In this document: positions 1-8,641 of the stretch, piece after piece
How positions within the stretch are numbered: position 1 is the first letter of the stretch
Layout: each line of letters starts with the position of its first letter
The notes under the pieces: generated by a model
Databases searched by the model: none
Seen by the model: only the letters and a program-made list of their open reading frames with translations
Told to the model about the DNA's origin: nothing
Translations under genes and position numbers: made by a program
DNA from: Gallionellales bacterium CG03_land_8_20_14_0_80_55_15
GTDB taxonomy: Bacteria; Pseudomonadota; Gammaproteobacteria; Burkholderiales; Gallionellaceae
Direction of reading: 5' to 3'
Assembly: GCA_002780675.1 (NCBI GenBank)
Contig: PEUR01000103.1
Coordinates: forward strand, 1-8,641
Length of the DNA: 8,641 nucleotides

Positions 1-753
1 CATGTAATGGCGATAATTGCCTAATTGCACACTTTCATTGCTTATCTCACTAACCTGGACAGGGCGCACCACCAGGTTACCTGTCAAATCGAATATGCGG
101 TAACTTTGGCGCTGAATCTCTACTACATCGCCTTCTTCCAGATAGATAACCCGGTTGGTAACGGGTAGTAACGCCGATACATCCGAAGCCACAAAATTTT
201 CACCGATACCGACTCCCATCAGCAACGGGCTACCGCGTCTGGCGCAAATTAGTTGATCTGTATTGTCTGCCGCAATCACGCCCAGCGCATATGCACCCAC
301 CAACTCAGTGAGCGCCATTTGTGTGGACACCAACAATGAATTGCCATGCACATAATTATTGTGTATCAGGTGGGCGATGACTTCAGTATCAGTTTCCGAT
401 GTAAAAACATAGCCTTCGGTGATGAGACGTGCGCGCAACGCTTCATAATTCTCAATAATGCCGTTATGCACTACGGCAATCAGGTCATTGCTCTGATGGG
501 GATGAGCGTTTTCTATACTGGGCGCACCATGTGTCGCCCATCGAGTGTGTGCTATGCCAATCCAGCCTTGCGTCGAGGCACTTTTCTCTGCAAGTTCTGC
601 CACACGGCCTGTGCTGCGCACACGATCCAACTGACCATCATGCCCAACTACCAGCCCTGCCGAGTCATAACCCCGATATTCCAGTCGCTGCAATCCTTCA
701 AGAAGGATGGGGACAACATTACGCTGCGCAATAGCGCCTACGATTCCACACAT
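1..753 (-). CDS. glmS: Glutamine--fructose-6-phosphate aminotransferase (GlmS), N-terminal part, runs off window
   Basis: GlmS converts fructose-6-phosphate and glutamine into glucosamine-6-phosphate and glutamate, the first committed step to UDP-GlcNAc, in the cytoplasm. The first 251 codons are visible, with no stop or frameshift. They cover the class II glutamine amidotransferase domain and the linker to the sugar-isomerase (SIS) domains, which lie beyond the edge; the whole protein is normally about 600 residues. Seen motifs: MCGIVGAI at the N-terminus, where Cys2 becomes the N-terminal nucleophile after Met removal, YRGYDSAG (26-33), HTRWATHG (69-76), NGIIEN (97-102) and SETDTEV (119-125). 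The start at 753 is chosen over the in-frame ATG at 759 because Cys must directly follow Met and AGGAG sits 7 nt upstream of 753 but only 2 nt from 759. It lies 45 bp after glmU with no terminator between, so co-transcription is likely. No glmS ribozyme could fit in that gap. Confidence 0.96.
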   Translation of the reverse strand, partial: MCGIVGAIAQRNVVPILLEGLQRLEYRGYDSAGLVVGHDGQLDRVRSTGRVAELAEKSASTQGWIGIAHTRWATHGAPSIENAHPHQSNDLIAVVHNGIIENYEALRARLITEGYVFTSETDTEVIAHLIHNNYVHGNSLLVSTQMALTELVGAYALGVIAADNTDQLICARRGSPLLMGVGIGENFVASDVSALLPVTNRVIYLEEGDVVEIQRQSYRIFDLTGNLVVRPVQVSEISNESVQLGNYRHYM

Positions 754-760
754 ATTCATA

Positions 761-765
761 CTCCT
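761..765 (-). promoter_or_regulatory. Ribosome binding site deciding the glmS start
   Basis: AGGAG on the minus strand lies 7 nt before the ATG at 753. The other in-frame ATG, at 759, is too close to be served by it, which supports a start giving Met-Cys-Gly. Confidence 0.75.
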
Positions 766-798
766 GTTGATTGCTGTGATGCAGAACTTGCCGCTTGA

Positions 799-2166
799 TT
801 ACTTAGGCTGTTTCGCCGGTCGCTGCCATCCGTTGATAGTAATCTGCCTGGAACGTGACAAGGTAAGTTCTCCAGCGGGCGTATCGCGGGTAATAGTAGA
901 TCCGGCACCGATGGTTGATCCGCTTGCGACCGTTACCGGTGCGACTAGTTGCGTGTCAGAGCCAATGAACACATCATCCTCGATGATGGTGCGAAACTTG
1001 TTCGCGCCGTCATAATTGCAGGTAATCGTACCCGCTCCTATATTCACCCTGCGCCCTATCGTACTATCTCCGATGTAGCTCAGATGGTTCGCCTTACTGG
1101 ACTGGGCAATTTCGCTATTTTTGATTTCCACAAAATTACCCACATGGACATCATCGTGTAATTTGCTGCCGGGTCGAAGCCGGGCATAAGGTCCGATGCG
1201 GCAATCGGCACCTGCGATACTACTGTCTATGTGACTGAACGGAGCAATTTGTGTACCCTCGGCCAGGAGGGAATTTCTAATAATGCAATAAGCACCAATT
1301 TTTACATTGTTCCCTAAACTGACTTCACCTTCAAATATACAACCCACATCAATTTCTACGTCAAGACCACAGACCAGTTTGCCGCGAACATCAATACGCG
1401 CAGGATCGGCCAGTGTGACCCCCTGTACCATCAGTCTGTTTGCTTCAACCTGCTGCCAGCTCCGTTCAAGTACCGCCAGTTGAGTTTTGCTGTTAATTCC
1501 ATGTATTTCCCACTCATCAGCAGGTTGCACGGTATGAACTGCTACACCATCTGCAACCGCCATGCCGACTATATCCGTCAGATAATATTCACCTTGTGAA
1601 TTGTTATTCTCCAGCTTCGCCAGCCAATTTCTCAGGAATTGAGTAGGTGCGAGCATGATGCCGGTATTCACCTCATTGATTTCACGCTGCTCGGCGGTGG
1701 CATCTTTTTCTTCCACAATACTTACGACATCAGCTTGCTCGTTTCGCACGATACGCCCATATCCCGTAGGATTGGCAAGATTAACAGTCAATACGGTAAG
1801 CCCCGCGCCCGCTTGTTGCATCTGGTGGAGTGTTTTGTGCTGGATCAACGGCACATCTCCGTACAATATCAGCGTTTGACTGTCATCGGATAGCAAAGGC
1901 ATGGCCTGTTGCACGGCATGGCCGGTTCCAAGTTGAGGTTCTTGAATCACGAAGTTTGCGTTAGTTGAGGATGCAAGTGCCTTGGGTACGGATTCACCGC
2001 CGTGTCCATACACCACGCAAATTTTTAGGGGATTAAGCAACTGCGCACAATCAAGAACATGCTGAACCAAAGGCTTTCCGGCAAGGTTATGCAACACCTT
2101 AGGAAGGTTAGAGTACATGCGGGTACCTTTTCCGGCAGCCAGAATAACGATGTTTAAAGGATTCAT
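799..2166 (-). CDS. glmU: Bifunctional UDP-N-acetylglucosamine pyrophosphorylase / glucosamine-1-phosphate N-acetyltransferase (GlmU)
   Basis: GlmU acetylates glucosamine-1-phosphate with acetyl-CoA and then transfers UMP from UTP to give UDP-GlcNAc, the precursor of peptidoglycan and lipopolysaccharide. The 455-residue protein matches the usual length (E. coli 456). The N-terminal uridylyltransferase domain (about 1-230) has the nucleotide-binding signature LAAGKGTRM (9-17), QLGTGHA (78-84) and YGDVPL (102-107, metal-binding Asp104). The C-terminal half (about 250-440) is a left-handed beta-helix of hexapeptide repeats with KANHLSYIGD (358-367), whose His361 corresponds to the catalytic His of the acetyltransferase site, and NIGAGTITCNYDG (375-387). 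The start at 2166 gives the standard N-terminus. Its Shine-Dalgarno is weak (TAGG, 6 nt upstream). It is the first gene after the atp terminator and probably has its own promoter near 2190. It is followed by glmS. Confidence 0.97.
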   Translation of the reverse strand: MNPLNIVILAAGKGTRMYSNLPKVLHNLAGKPLVQHVLDCAQLLNPLKICVVYGHGGESVPKALASSTNANFVIQEPQLGTGHAVQQAMPLLSDDSQTLILYGDVPLIQHKTLHQMQQAGAGLTVLTVNLANPTGYGRIVRNEQADVVSIVEEKDATAEQREINEVNTGIMLAPTQFLRNWLAKLENNNSQGEYYLTDIVGMAVADGVAVHTVQPADEWEIHGINSKTQLAVLERSWQQVEANRLMVQGVTLADPARIDVRGKLVCGLDVEIDVGCIFEGEVSLGNNVKIGAYCIIRNSLLAEGTQIAPFSHIDSSIAGADCRIGPYARLRPGSKLHDDVHVGNFVEIKNSEIAQSSKANHLSYIGDSTIGRRVNIGAGTITCNYDGANKFRTIIEDDVFIGSDTQLVAPVTVASGSTIGAGSTITRDTPAGELTLSRSRQITINGWQRPAKQPK

Positions 2167-2189
2167 ATTTAGCCTATAGAAGTTCGCTG

Positions 2190-2195
2190 ATTATA
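2190..2195 (-). promoter_or_regulatory. Candidate -10 box of the glmU(-glmS) promoter
   Basis: The minus strand reads a perfect TATAAT here, which would place the transcription start near 2183-2185 and leave a leader of roughly 17-19 nt before the glmU ATG. No good -35 hexamer lies at 16-19 nt (at 17 nt it reads AACCAT), so the promoter would be weak, activator-dependent or of a different architecture. The surroundings are very AT-rich, so the match could be partly chance. Its position, between the atp terminator and glmU, is where a promoter is expected. Confidence 0.45.
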
Positions 2196-2200
2196 AACAA

Positions 2201-2214
2201 ATAATTTCAATTAT
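2201..2214. repeat. Short AT-rich inverted repeat upstream of the glmU -10 box
   Basis: ATAATT and AATTAT arms of 6 bp separated by 2 bp lie inside the presumed -35/-10 spacer of the glmU promoter. It could be an operator, but with such AT-rich sequence a chance dyad is quite possible. Confidence 0.3.
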
Positions 2215-2261
2215 GGTTGAGTTAACTTGGGTTCTATTGCTGCAATTTGATGCGGGGAAAA

Positions 2262-2280
2262 ATCCTAGAAATGGCAGTTG
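2262..2280 (+). repeat. Terminal inverted repeat, glmU-proximal copy
   Basis: This 19-bp arm pairs with 2490-2508 at 18 of 19 positions. Outside it the symmetry is lost (2260 and 2261 do not pair with 2510 and 2509), so the repeat has a defined outer edge, as a transposon end would. Inside it, symmetry stops after the GTTG end apart from scattered matches. Confidence 0.7.
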
Positions 2281-2397
2281 ACCGTTCTACCTCCTTGTTA
2301 ATTGAATAAATTTAATGGAATTATTAAGGATGCCAAGCCCTTCAATTGGGTGAGTTTGCTACGAACCGGATTGTAAAATTTGTGTGGCACATTGCGT

Positions 2398-2407
2398 CGT
2401 TGCAACG
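2398..2407. repeat. 10-bp perfect palindrome inside the MITE-like element
   Basis: CGTTGCAACG is its own reverse complement. It lies in the GC-rich half of the inverted-repeat-bounded segment, next to another small dyad (CCCC-AA-GGGG near 2420-2429). It could contribute to folding of the element's transcript or be a protein site. No function can be read from it. Confidence 0.35.
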
Positions 2408-2489
2408 CCTGGCACAGCACCCCAAGGGGGGCCATGCAAGCATTGCGCCGACAGGCGAAAGCTCGCAAAATTGCGCACTCAAGCTCGTC

Positions 2490-2508
2490 CAACTGCCATT
2501 TCCAGGAT
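2490..2508 (-). repeat. Terminal inverted repeat, atpC-proximal copy
   Basis: This is the reverse-complement partner of 2262-2280 with one difference. Its outer edge lies 19 bp from the upstream edge of the atp operon terminator, so the insertion, if that is what it is, left the terminator intact. Confidence 0.7.
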
Positions 2509-2527
2509 AATTGCGTGATTCAGAAAC

Positions 2528-2555
2528 AAAAAAAGCAGCCGAAGCTGCTTTTTTT
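2528..2555 (-). terminator. Rho-independent terminator of the atp operon, UUCG tetraloop
   Basis: On the minus strand the RNA reads an A tract, then GCAGC-UUCG-GCUGC, then seven U residues, 13 nt after the atpC stop codon. The GC-rich 5-bp stem is extended by A-U pairs, the UUCG loop is exceptionally stable, and the U tract is the release signal. The DNA is fully symmetric (A7-stem-loop-stem-T7), so it could also stop plus-strand transcription, although no plus-strand gene reaches it. It separates the ATP synthase operon from glmU. Confidence 0.93.
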
Positions 2556-2568
2556 GGTTTGTTTGCGA

Positions 2569-2997
2569 TTAGTGGGACGTATGTTTACGAATTTGCTGAA
2601 TAGCTCGCAATTGAGCGATTGCTTCGGCAAGTTCGGCTTGGGCGTGTGCGTAATCAATATCGGAAGTACGATTTTTCAGCGCCTCTTCCGCAGCTCGCTT
2701 GGCTTCTATCGCACGAGACTCATCCAGATCTTTGCCACGAATTGCGGTATCTGCAAGTATCGTAACTACATCTGGCTGAACTTCAAGCATTCCACCGGAC
2801 ACATAAATCAACTCTTCCTGTGCCTGATCCGGGCGCTTGATGCGCACAGAACCAGGTTTAATGCGCGTCAACAGTGCGGCATGACGCGGATAAATACCTA
2901 GTTCACCCATCTGGCCAGGAACAATGACTATTTCAGCCAGGCCGGAGAAGAGAGACTCTTCCGCGCTTACTACGTCAACATGAACTGTCATTGCCAT
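2569..2997 (-). CDS. atpC: F1Fo ATP synthase subunit epsilon
   Basis: Subunit epsilon is the small rotor subunit of F1. It sits on gamma, couples it to the c-ring and can inhibit ATP hydrolysis. The 142-residue product (E. coli 139) begins [19 protein letters not shown] and has the N-terminal beta-sandwich (about 1-85, with [19 protein letters not shown]) followed by a charged, Ala-rich helical hairpin (about 88-137) that forms the inhibitory C-terminal domain. A GTG at 3006 would add three residues but lies within the Shine-Dalgarno GAGGTGA. The ATG at 2997, 5 nt after that site, is therefore the start and gives the family's normal N-terminus. It follows atpD by 14 bp, suggesting translational coupling, and is the last gene before the terminator. 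Confidence 0.96.
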   Translation of the reverse strand: MAMTVHVDVVSAEESLFSGLAEIVIVPGQMGELGIYPRHAALLTRIKPGSVRIKRPDQAQEELIYVSGGMLEVQPDVVTILADTAIRGKDLDESRAIEAKRAAEEALKNRTSDIDYAHAQAELAEAIAQLRAIQQIRKHTSH

Positions 2998-3002
2998 TTG
3001 GA

Positions 3003-3009
3003 TCACCTC
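3003..3009 (-). promoter_or_regulatory. Ribosome binding site deciding the atpC start
   Basis: GAGGTGA on the minus strand, a good match to the anti-Shine-Dalgarno, lies 5 nt before the ATG at 2997 and just after the atpD stop. It rules out the overlapping GTG at 3006 as start. Confidence 0.8.
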
Positions 3010-3011
3010 TA

Positions 3012-4424
<1,413 letters not shown>

Positions 4425-4466
4425 CTAAAATAATTTTGTAATTTACTGCTATTGCGTTGAAAGCGA

Positions 4467-5333
4467 TTAACCTACCGCTGCGGCACCGCTACAGATTTCA
4501 GAAATCTCACGGGTAATGGCAGCCTGACGAGCCTTGTTATAAACCAGCTTGAGGTCGGCGATAACCGACTTGGCATTATCAGAAGCAGCCTTCATCGCAA
4601 CCATACGTGAGCTTTGCTCAGATGCCATGTTTTCGACGACACCTTGGTACACCAACGATTCGATATAGCGCAGCAACAATTCATCAATCACATCTTTGGC
4701 TTCTGGTTCATAAATATAGTCCCAGTTACCATCTGCGCTGCCCATTTTCTCACCGGTCAAGGGCAACAATTGCTCAATACACGGCTCTTGTTTCATGGTA
4801 TTTACAAAGTGGTTATAGCAGATATGAATCTCATCTACTTCACCGGCAACATAGGCATCCAGCATGACTTTAGTTGCACCAATCAGATTTTCCATGTGAG
4901 GCACATCACCCAGCCCTGTCAGGTGTGACTTCACTTCTGCGTTGATGCGGTTCATGAACCCCAGCCCCTTGTTGCCGATTGCGCTTACCGTAACAGCCTT
5001 GCCTTCACTCTCCCATGTTTTCATATGGGCAACTGCCAAGCGCAATACGTTGGTATTTAAACCCCCGCACAGCCCCTTGTCAGAAGTAATGACTATCACT
5101 CCAACCTTTTTGAGGTTGTCGCGTTTAACCAGATACGGATGTTTATATTCCGGATTGGCGCGTGAAAGATGAGCTGCAACATTACGTATCTTTTCTGCAT
5201 ATGGACGCGCTGCACGCATACGTTCCTGCGCCTTGCGCATCTTGGCTGCTGCAACCATTTCCATAGCGCGCGTAATCTTGCGTGTATTTTCTACACTCTT
5301 GATTTTTGTGCGGATCTCTTTACTGCCAGCCAT
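4467..5333 (-). CDS. atpG: F1Fo ATP synthase subunit gamma
   Basis: Gamma is the central shaft of F1. Its coiled coil turns inside the alpha3beta3 hexamer and transmits torque from the c-ring. The protein has 288 residues (E. coli 287). The N-terminal helix ([20 protein letters not shown], 1-20, continuing through [15 protein letters not shown]) and the C-terminal helix (about 210-288, ending in ...[16 protein letters not shown]) form the coiled coil. The globular Rossmann-like middle carries [10 protein letters not shown] (84-93), a family signature. The start at 5333 has GGGGTGA 3 nt upstream and gives the standard N-terminus. The 73-bp spacer after atpA is the longest in the operon and contains an imperfect dyad (5352-5375). 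That could help lower gamma synthesis to the 1:3 ratio it needs relative to alpha, but this is inference. Confidence 0.98.
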   Translation of the reverse strand: MAGSKEIRTKIKSVENTRKITRAMEMVAAAKMRKAQERMRAARPYAEKIRNVAAHLSRANPEYKHPYLVKRDNLKKVGVIVITSDKGLCGGLNTNVLRLAVAHMKTWESEGKAVTVSAIGNKGLGFMNRINAEVKSHLTGLGDVPHMENLIGATKVMLDAYVAGEVDEIHICYNHFVNTMKQEPCIEQLLPLTGEKMGSADGNWDYIYEPEAKDVIDELLLRYIESLVYQGVVENMASEQSSRMVAMKAASDNAKSVIADLKLVYNKARQAAITREISEICSGAAAVG

Positions 5334-5406
5334 CTCTCACCCCTGCCTTATAACCAGCCACTTGGCAACCGGGTTAGGATTGCTCAGCGGATGGCTCGTT
5401 GTTTTA

Positions 5407-6948
5407 TCAGTAAACCGCTGTTGCCTTGAACTCTTCAATCGCAGCAGACAACAATTTTTCATTGTCTCCGTTCAGATCCTTACTGGACTCAATTGCATCC
5501 ATCAGGGTCTTTTGCTTTGATTTCAAATAAGATTGCAAGGAAGACTCAAACGCGAGCGCTTTGCTGACTTCAACATCATCAAAGTAACCTTTGTTCACGG
5601 AGAACAGTGTCACAGCCATATCGGCTACCGACAATGGGCAGTATTGCAACTGCTTCATCAACTCGGTAACTAAACGACCACGTTCAAGTTGTTTGCGAGT
5701 TGTTTCATCCAGATCAGACGCGAACTGCGCAAAGGCTGCCAACTCACGATATTGAGCCAAGGCCAGACGTACACCGCCACCCAGTTTCTTGATAACTTTG
5801 GTCTGAGCCGCACCGCCTACACGAGATACCGAAATACCGGCGTTAATCGCGGGACGAATACCTGCGTTAAACAAGTCTGTTTCCAGGAAAATCTGTCCAT
5901 CGGTAATTGAAATGACGTTCGTTGGAACGAATGCGGATACGTCACCACCTTGTGTTTCGATGATAGGCAAGGCTGTCAAAGAACCTGTTTTCCCTTTAAC
6001 TTCACCCTTGGTGAAGGCTTCGACGTAGTCAGCACTTACACGTGCAGCACGTTCGAGCAAACGGGAATGCAGGTAGAACACATCACCGGGATAAGCCTCA
6101 CGACCGGGAGGACGACGCAGCAGCAGTGAAATTTGGCGATATGCCCAAGCCTGCTTTGTCAGGTCATCGTAAACAATCAGTGCATCCTGACCACGGTCAC
6201 GGAAGTATTCGCCCATCGTACAGCCCGCATACGGTGCCAAAAATTGCATCGCGGCGGAATCAGAAGCAGTCGCAGCAACTACGATGGTGTAACCCATCGC
6301 GCCATGCTCTTCCAGCTTGCGAACCACGTTAGCGATCGTTGAGGCTTTCTGACCGATAGCAACGTAGATACAGGTCATGTTTTGACCCTTCTGGTTGATG
6401 ATCGCATCAATGGCAACAGCGGTTTTACCCGTTTGACGGTCGCCGATAATCAATTCACGCTGGCCACGACCCACTGGAACCATCGAGTCAATTGATTTAA
6501 GACCTGTTTGTACAGGCTCATCAACCGATTTACGTTGAATCACACCCGGAGCAAGTTTTTCAATCTTGTCCGTCATCTTGGTGTTGATCGGGCCTTTACC
6601 ATCAATTGGCTGGCCTAACGAGTCAACGACACGACCACATAATTCAGGTCCTACCGGCACTTCAAGAATGCGACCCGTGCATTTGACCGTGTCACCTTCG
6701 GTGATGTGTTCGTATTCACCCAGAATAACTGCACCTACCGAGTCACGTTCCAGATTCAATGCCAAACCATACACGTTGCCAGTAAATTCCAGCATTTCAC
6801 CTTGCATAACATCGGATAAACCGTGCACTCGCACGATACCGTCAGTCACACTAACGACAGTACCTTCAGTACGGGCTTCAGTCAGTGTTTCAAAGTTTTC
6901 TATGCGGCTGCGAATCAAATTACTAATTTCAGAAGGGTTGAGCTTCAT
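5407..6948 (-). CDS. atpA: F1Fo ATP synthase subunit alpha
   Basis: Alpha alternates with beta in the F1 hexamer, binds non-catalytic nucleotide and lends an arginine finger to the catalytic site. The product has 513 residues, identical in length to E. coli AtpA. It has the N-terminal helix that contacts delta ([16 protein letters not shown], 1-16), a beta-barrel (about 25-95), Walker A GDRQTGKT (169-176, Lys175), and SVSRVGG (373-379) with Arg376, the arginine finger at the same number as in E. coli. A C-terminal helical domain follows. The ATG at 6948 is preceded by AAGGA 7 nt upstream. The gene starts 30 bp after atpH. No truncation or unusual insertion is seen. Confidence 0.99.
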   Translation of the reverse strand: MKLNPSEISNLIRSRIENFETLTEARTEGTVVSVTDGIVRVHGLSDVMQGEMLEFTGNVYGLALNLERDSVGAVILGEYEHITEGDTVKCTGRILEVPVGPELCGRVVDSLGQPIDGKGPINTKMTDKIEKLAPGVIQRKSVDEPVQTGLKSIDSMVPVGRGQRELIIGDRQTGKTAVAIDAIINQKGQNMTCIYVAIGQKASTIANVVRKLEEHGAMGYTIVVAATASDSAAMQFLAPYAGCTMGEYFRDRGQDALIVYDDLTKQAWAYRQISLLLRRPPGREAYPGDVFYLHSRLLERAARVSADYVEAFTKGEVKGKTGSLTALPIIETQGGDVSAFVPTNVISITDGQIFLETDLFNAGIRPAINAGISVSRVGGAAQTKVIKKLGGGVRLALAQYRELAAFAQFASDLDETTRKQLERGRLVTELMKQLQYCPLSVADMAVTLFSVNKGYFDDVEVSKALAFESSLQSYLKSKQKTLMDAIESSKDLNGDNEKLLSAAIEEFKATAVY

Positions 6949-6978
6949 CTGCTTTTCCTTATTTCGTTATATCAGTCA

Positions 6979-7512
6979 TCAAGCCAGGGCGTTTGTGAGC
7001 TCGGCAAGACGTGTATGCGCGGAACCGTCAATTACTTTGTCGCCGGCACGAATCACTACGCCACCCAAAAGGGCTTTATCAATTTTGCAACTCAGCTTAA
7101 TCTCACGTTCCATACGCGCTCTGAGGGCGGCAGAAATTTTCTGCTGTTGCGCATCACTGAGCTCGAAAGCCGAAACCACCGTTACCTCCACAAACTTCTC
7201 AGCTTCGGCACGCAGCCCCTCGAACATTGCCGCGATCTCTGCAGAAACACAGAGACGACCGCTTTCAACAAGCACACGAATAAAATTTATCTGCTGTTTG
7301 TTAAGTTGCTTCCCGCACAACTCCAAAATTATAGGTTCAATCTTGGTTTTTGAGAGACGCGGATTGCCTACTGCAGATTGCACTTCAGGATTTGACATCA
7401 ACTCTGCAAGGCGGAGCAGCGTTGCAGACCAGCCTTTCAAATCGCCGAGTTTCTGTGCTTCATCAAACGCTGCCTGAGCGTATGGACGGGCTATGGTATT
7501 GGCTTCTGACAT
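6979..7512 (-). CDS. atpH: F1Fo ATP synthase subunit delta
   Basis: Delta (the counterpart of mitochondrial OSCP) caps the alpha3beta3 hexamer and ties it to the b-subunit stalk, so the stator does not turn with the rotor. The 177-residue product equals E. coli delta in length. The N-terminal helical bundle (about 1-105) begins MSEANTIARPYAQAAFDEA, the normal family start. The C-terminal part holds the conserved LLGGVVIRAGDKVIDGSAHTRL stretch (about 148-169) used to bind b. The start lies only 5 bp after the atpF stop and has at best a weak, distant GGAA upstream, so its translation is probably coupled to that of atpF. Thirty base pairs separate it from atpA. Confidence 0.97.
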   Translation of the reverse strand: MSEANTIARPYAQAAFDEAQKLGDLKGWSATLLRLAELMSNPEVQSAVGNPRLSKTKIEPIILELCGKQLNKQQINFIRVLVESGRLCVSAEIAAMFEGLRAEAEKFVEVTVVSAFELSDAQQQKISAALRARMEREIKLSCKIDKALLGGVVIRAGDKVIDGSAHTRLAELTNALA

Positions 7513-7517
7513 AACGT

Positions 7518-7988
7518 TTAGATTTCCGCGACGAGTTTTTCAAGCAAATCATTGTGAGCTTTTGCGTCAATTTCGCGACCAAGAATTTTTCCAGCCCCAG
7601 CCAGAGCAATCGCGGATACTTGTGTACGCAGTTGTTCTTTGGCACGAAACACTTCTTGATCAATCTCAGCTTTAGCACCCGCGATAATGCGATCACCTTC
7701 AACTTTAGCTTGCGTCTTGGCTGCTTCTACGATTTCACTCGCACGCTTATCGCCGCCCACCAATATATCCGCTGCTTTTTCTTTTGCTTCGCGAATAATC
7801 TCGGCAGAACGCTTTGCTGCCATTTCCAGATCATGCTTTCCACGCTCACCAGCAGCCAAGCCATCAGCAATCGTTTTTTGGCGAGTTTCAATTGCATTCA
7901 TCAACGGCGGCCAGATGAACTTAGCCGTAAACCATATCAATACGGCAAACGTCAAAGCCTGTGCAATTAGTGTAAAAGTAATATCCAT
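7518..7988 (-). CDS. atpF: F1Fo ATP synthase subunit b
   Basis: Subunit b forms the peripheral stalk as a dimer, anchored in the inner membrane by its N-terminus and reaching up to delta. The product has 156 residues, as in E. coli. One hydrophobic membrane segment spans about residues 4-25, followed by the hinge KFIWPPLMNAIETRQK and a long, highly charged, Ala-, Lys- and Glu-rich helix (about 35-140), as expected for the dimerising stalk. The C-terminus (NDLLEKLVAEI) resembles the delta-binding end of E. coli b (DIVDKLVAEL). AAGGAG lies 5 nt before the ATG at 7988. It follows atpE by 44 bp and is almost contiguous with atpH. Confidence 0.98.
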   Translation of the reverse strand: MDITFTLIAQALTFAVLIWFTAKFIWPPLMNAIETRQKTIADGLAAGERGKHDLEMAAKRSAEIIREAKEKAADILVGGDKRASEIVEAAKTQAKVEGDRIIAGAKAEIDQEVFRAKEQLRTQVSAIALAGAGKILGREIDAKAHNDLLEKLVAEI

Positions 7989-8032
7989 TTCAGCTCCTTA
8001 CGTCGGCCATTACTACTTTGGCCAGGATCAAA

Positions 8033-8641
<609 letters not shown>

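Larger units (their letters stand above)
2262..2508. mobile_element. MITE-like non-coding element with 19-bp terminal inverted repeats
   Basis: The plus strand reads ATCCTAGAAATGGCAGTTG at 2262-2280, and its reverse complement, with a single mismatch (A2267 against C2503), occurs at 2490-2508. These 18 of 19 matching bases bound a 247-bp segment with no convincing coding capacity. The best frame is 64 codons (2298-2492, minus, TTG start inside a repeat, no Shine-Dalgarno). The interior is mosaic: the part nearer atpC is GC-rich with small dyads and recurring ATTGCG, and the part nearer glmU is AT-rich. No clear target-site duplication is visible; only AA flanks both ends. Terminal inverted repeats, small size and no transposase fit a miniature inverted-repeat transposable element or a decayed insertion sequence. 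An ordinary intergenic repeat family, or a long-range RNA stem, is the alternative. I could not compare it with other copies. Confidence 0.55.

Noticed and set aside
754..798. Possible glmS ribozyme or terminator between glmU and glmS
   Set aside because: The gap is 45 bp, far too short for the ribozyme, and has no GC hairpin with a U tract.
2281..2300. ACCTCCTT on the plus strand, resembling the 3' end of 16S rRNA
   Set aside because: Only the 8-base anti-Shine-Dalgarno core matches, with no rRNA sequence around it.
2298..2492. 64-codon minus-strand open frame within the element
   Set aside because: It begins with TTG inside the terminal repeat, has no Shine-Dalgarno, and its product (many Cys and Arg, then a low-complexity hydrophobic tail) resembles nothing I recognise. 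It looks like an accidental frame in non-coding repeat DNA.
2380..2901. 173-codon plus-strand open frame running through the element and terminator into atpC
   Set aside because: It is antisense to the well-supported atpC over much of its length and crosses a terminator hairpin. The composition is not protein-like.
6566..7477. 303-codon plus-strand open frame antisense to atpA and atpH
   Set aside because: It is long only because the opposite strand is constrained coding sequence. It crosses the atpH-atpA boundary, is rich in Ser, Arg and Thr, and has no recognisable domain, whereas both minus-strand genes are certain.

Overview
The window looks like a chromosomal housekeeping locus of a betaproteobacterium, possibly of the Nitrosomonadales / Gallionellaceae / Methylophilaceae kind. 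I judge this from memory of family sequences: the gene order atpB-E-F-H-A-G-D-C followed by glmU and glmS is typical of beta- and gammaproteobacteria, and the subunit c C-terminus ([10 protein letters not shown] type) looks betaproteobacterial. The genus cannot be fixed from the sequence alone. Every convincing gene lies on the minus strand, so transcription runs from high to low coordinates.

Layout in transcription order. From 8641 down to 2569 lies the F1Fo ATP synthase operon: the 3' part of atpB (subunit a), then atpE (c), atpF (b), atpH (delta), atpA (alpha), atpG (gamma), atpD (beta) and atpC (epsilon). The spacers are 53, 44, 5, 30, 73, 57 and 14 bp. All reading frames are intact, lengths are close to those of the E. 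coli proteins, and the key catalytic and proton-path residues are present. The operon closes with a strong intrinsic terminator whose RNA hairpin has a UUCG tetraloop (2528-2555). The operon promoter and any atpI lie outside the window.

From 2167 to 2568 is a 402-bp non-coding spacer. It holds the terminator, a 247-bp segment bounded by 19-bp inverted repeats with 18 of 19 positions matching (2262-2508, a MITE-like insertion candidate), and a candidate promoter for the next unit with a perfect TATAAT box (2190-2195).

From 2166 down to 1 is a second unit, glmU (bifunctional UDP-GlcNAc synthesis enzyme) and, 45 bp downstream, the first 251 codons of glmS (glucosamine-6-phosphate synthase), which runs off the window. 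GlmS makes glucosamine-6-phosphate. After its isomerisation by GlmM, encoded elsewhere, GlmU acetylates and uridylylates the product to UDP-GlcNAc, the precursor of peptidoglycan and lipid A. The ATP synthase block supplies cellular ATP from the proton gradient.

I see no undescribed multi-gene system here. The only part not explained by conserved housekeeping genes is the inverted-repeat-bounded element in the atpC-glmU spacer.
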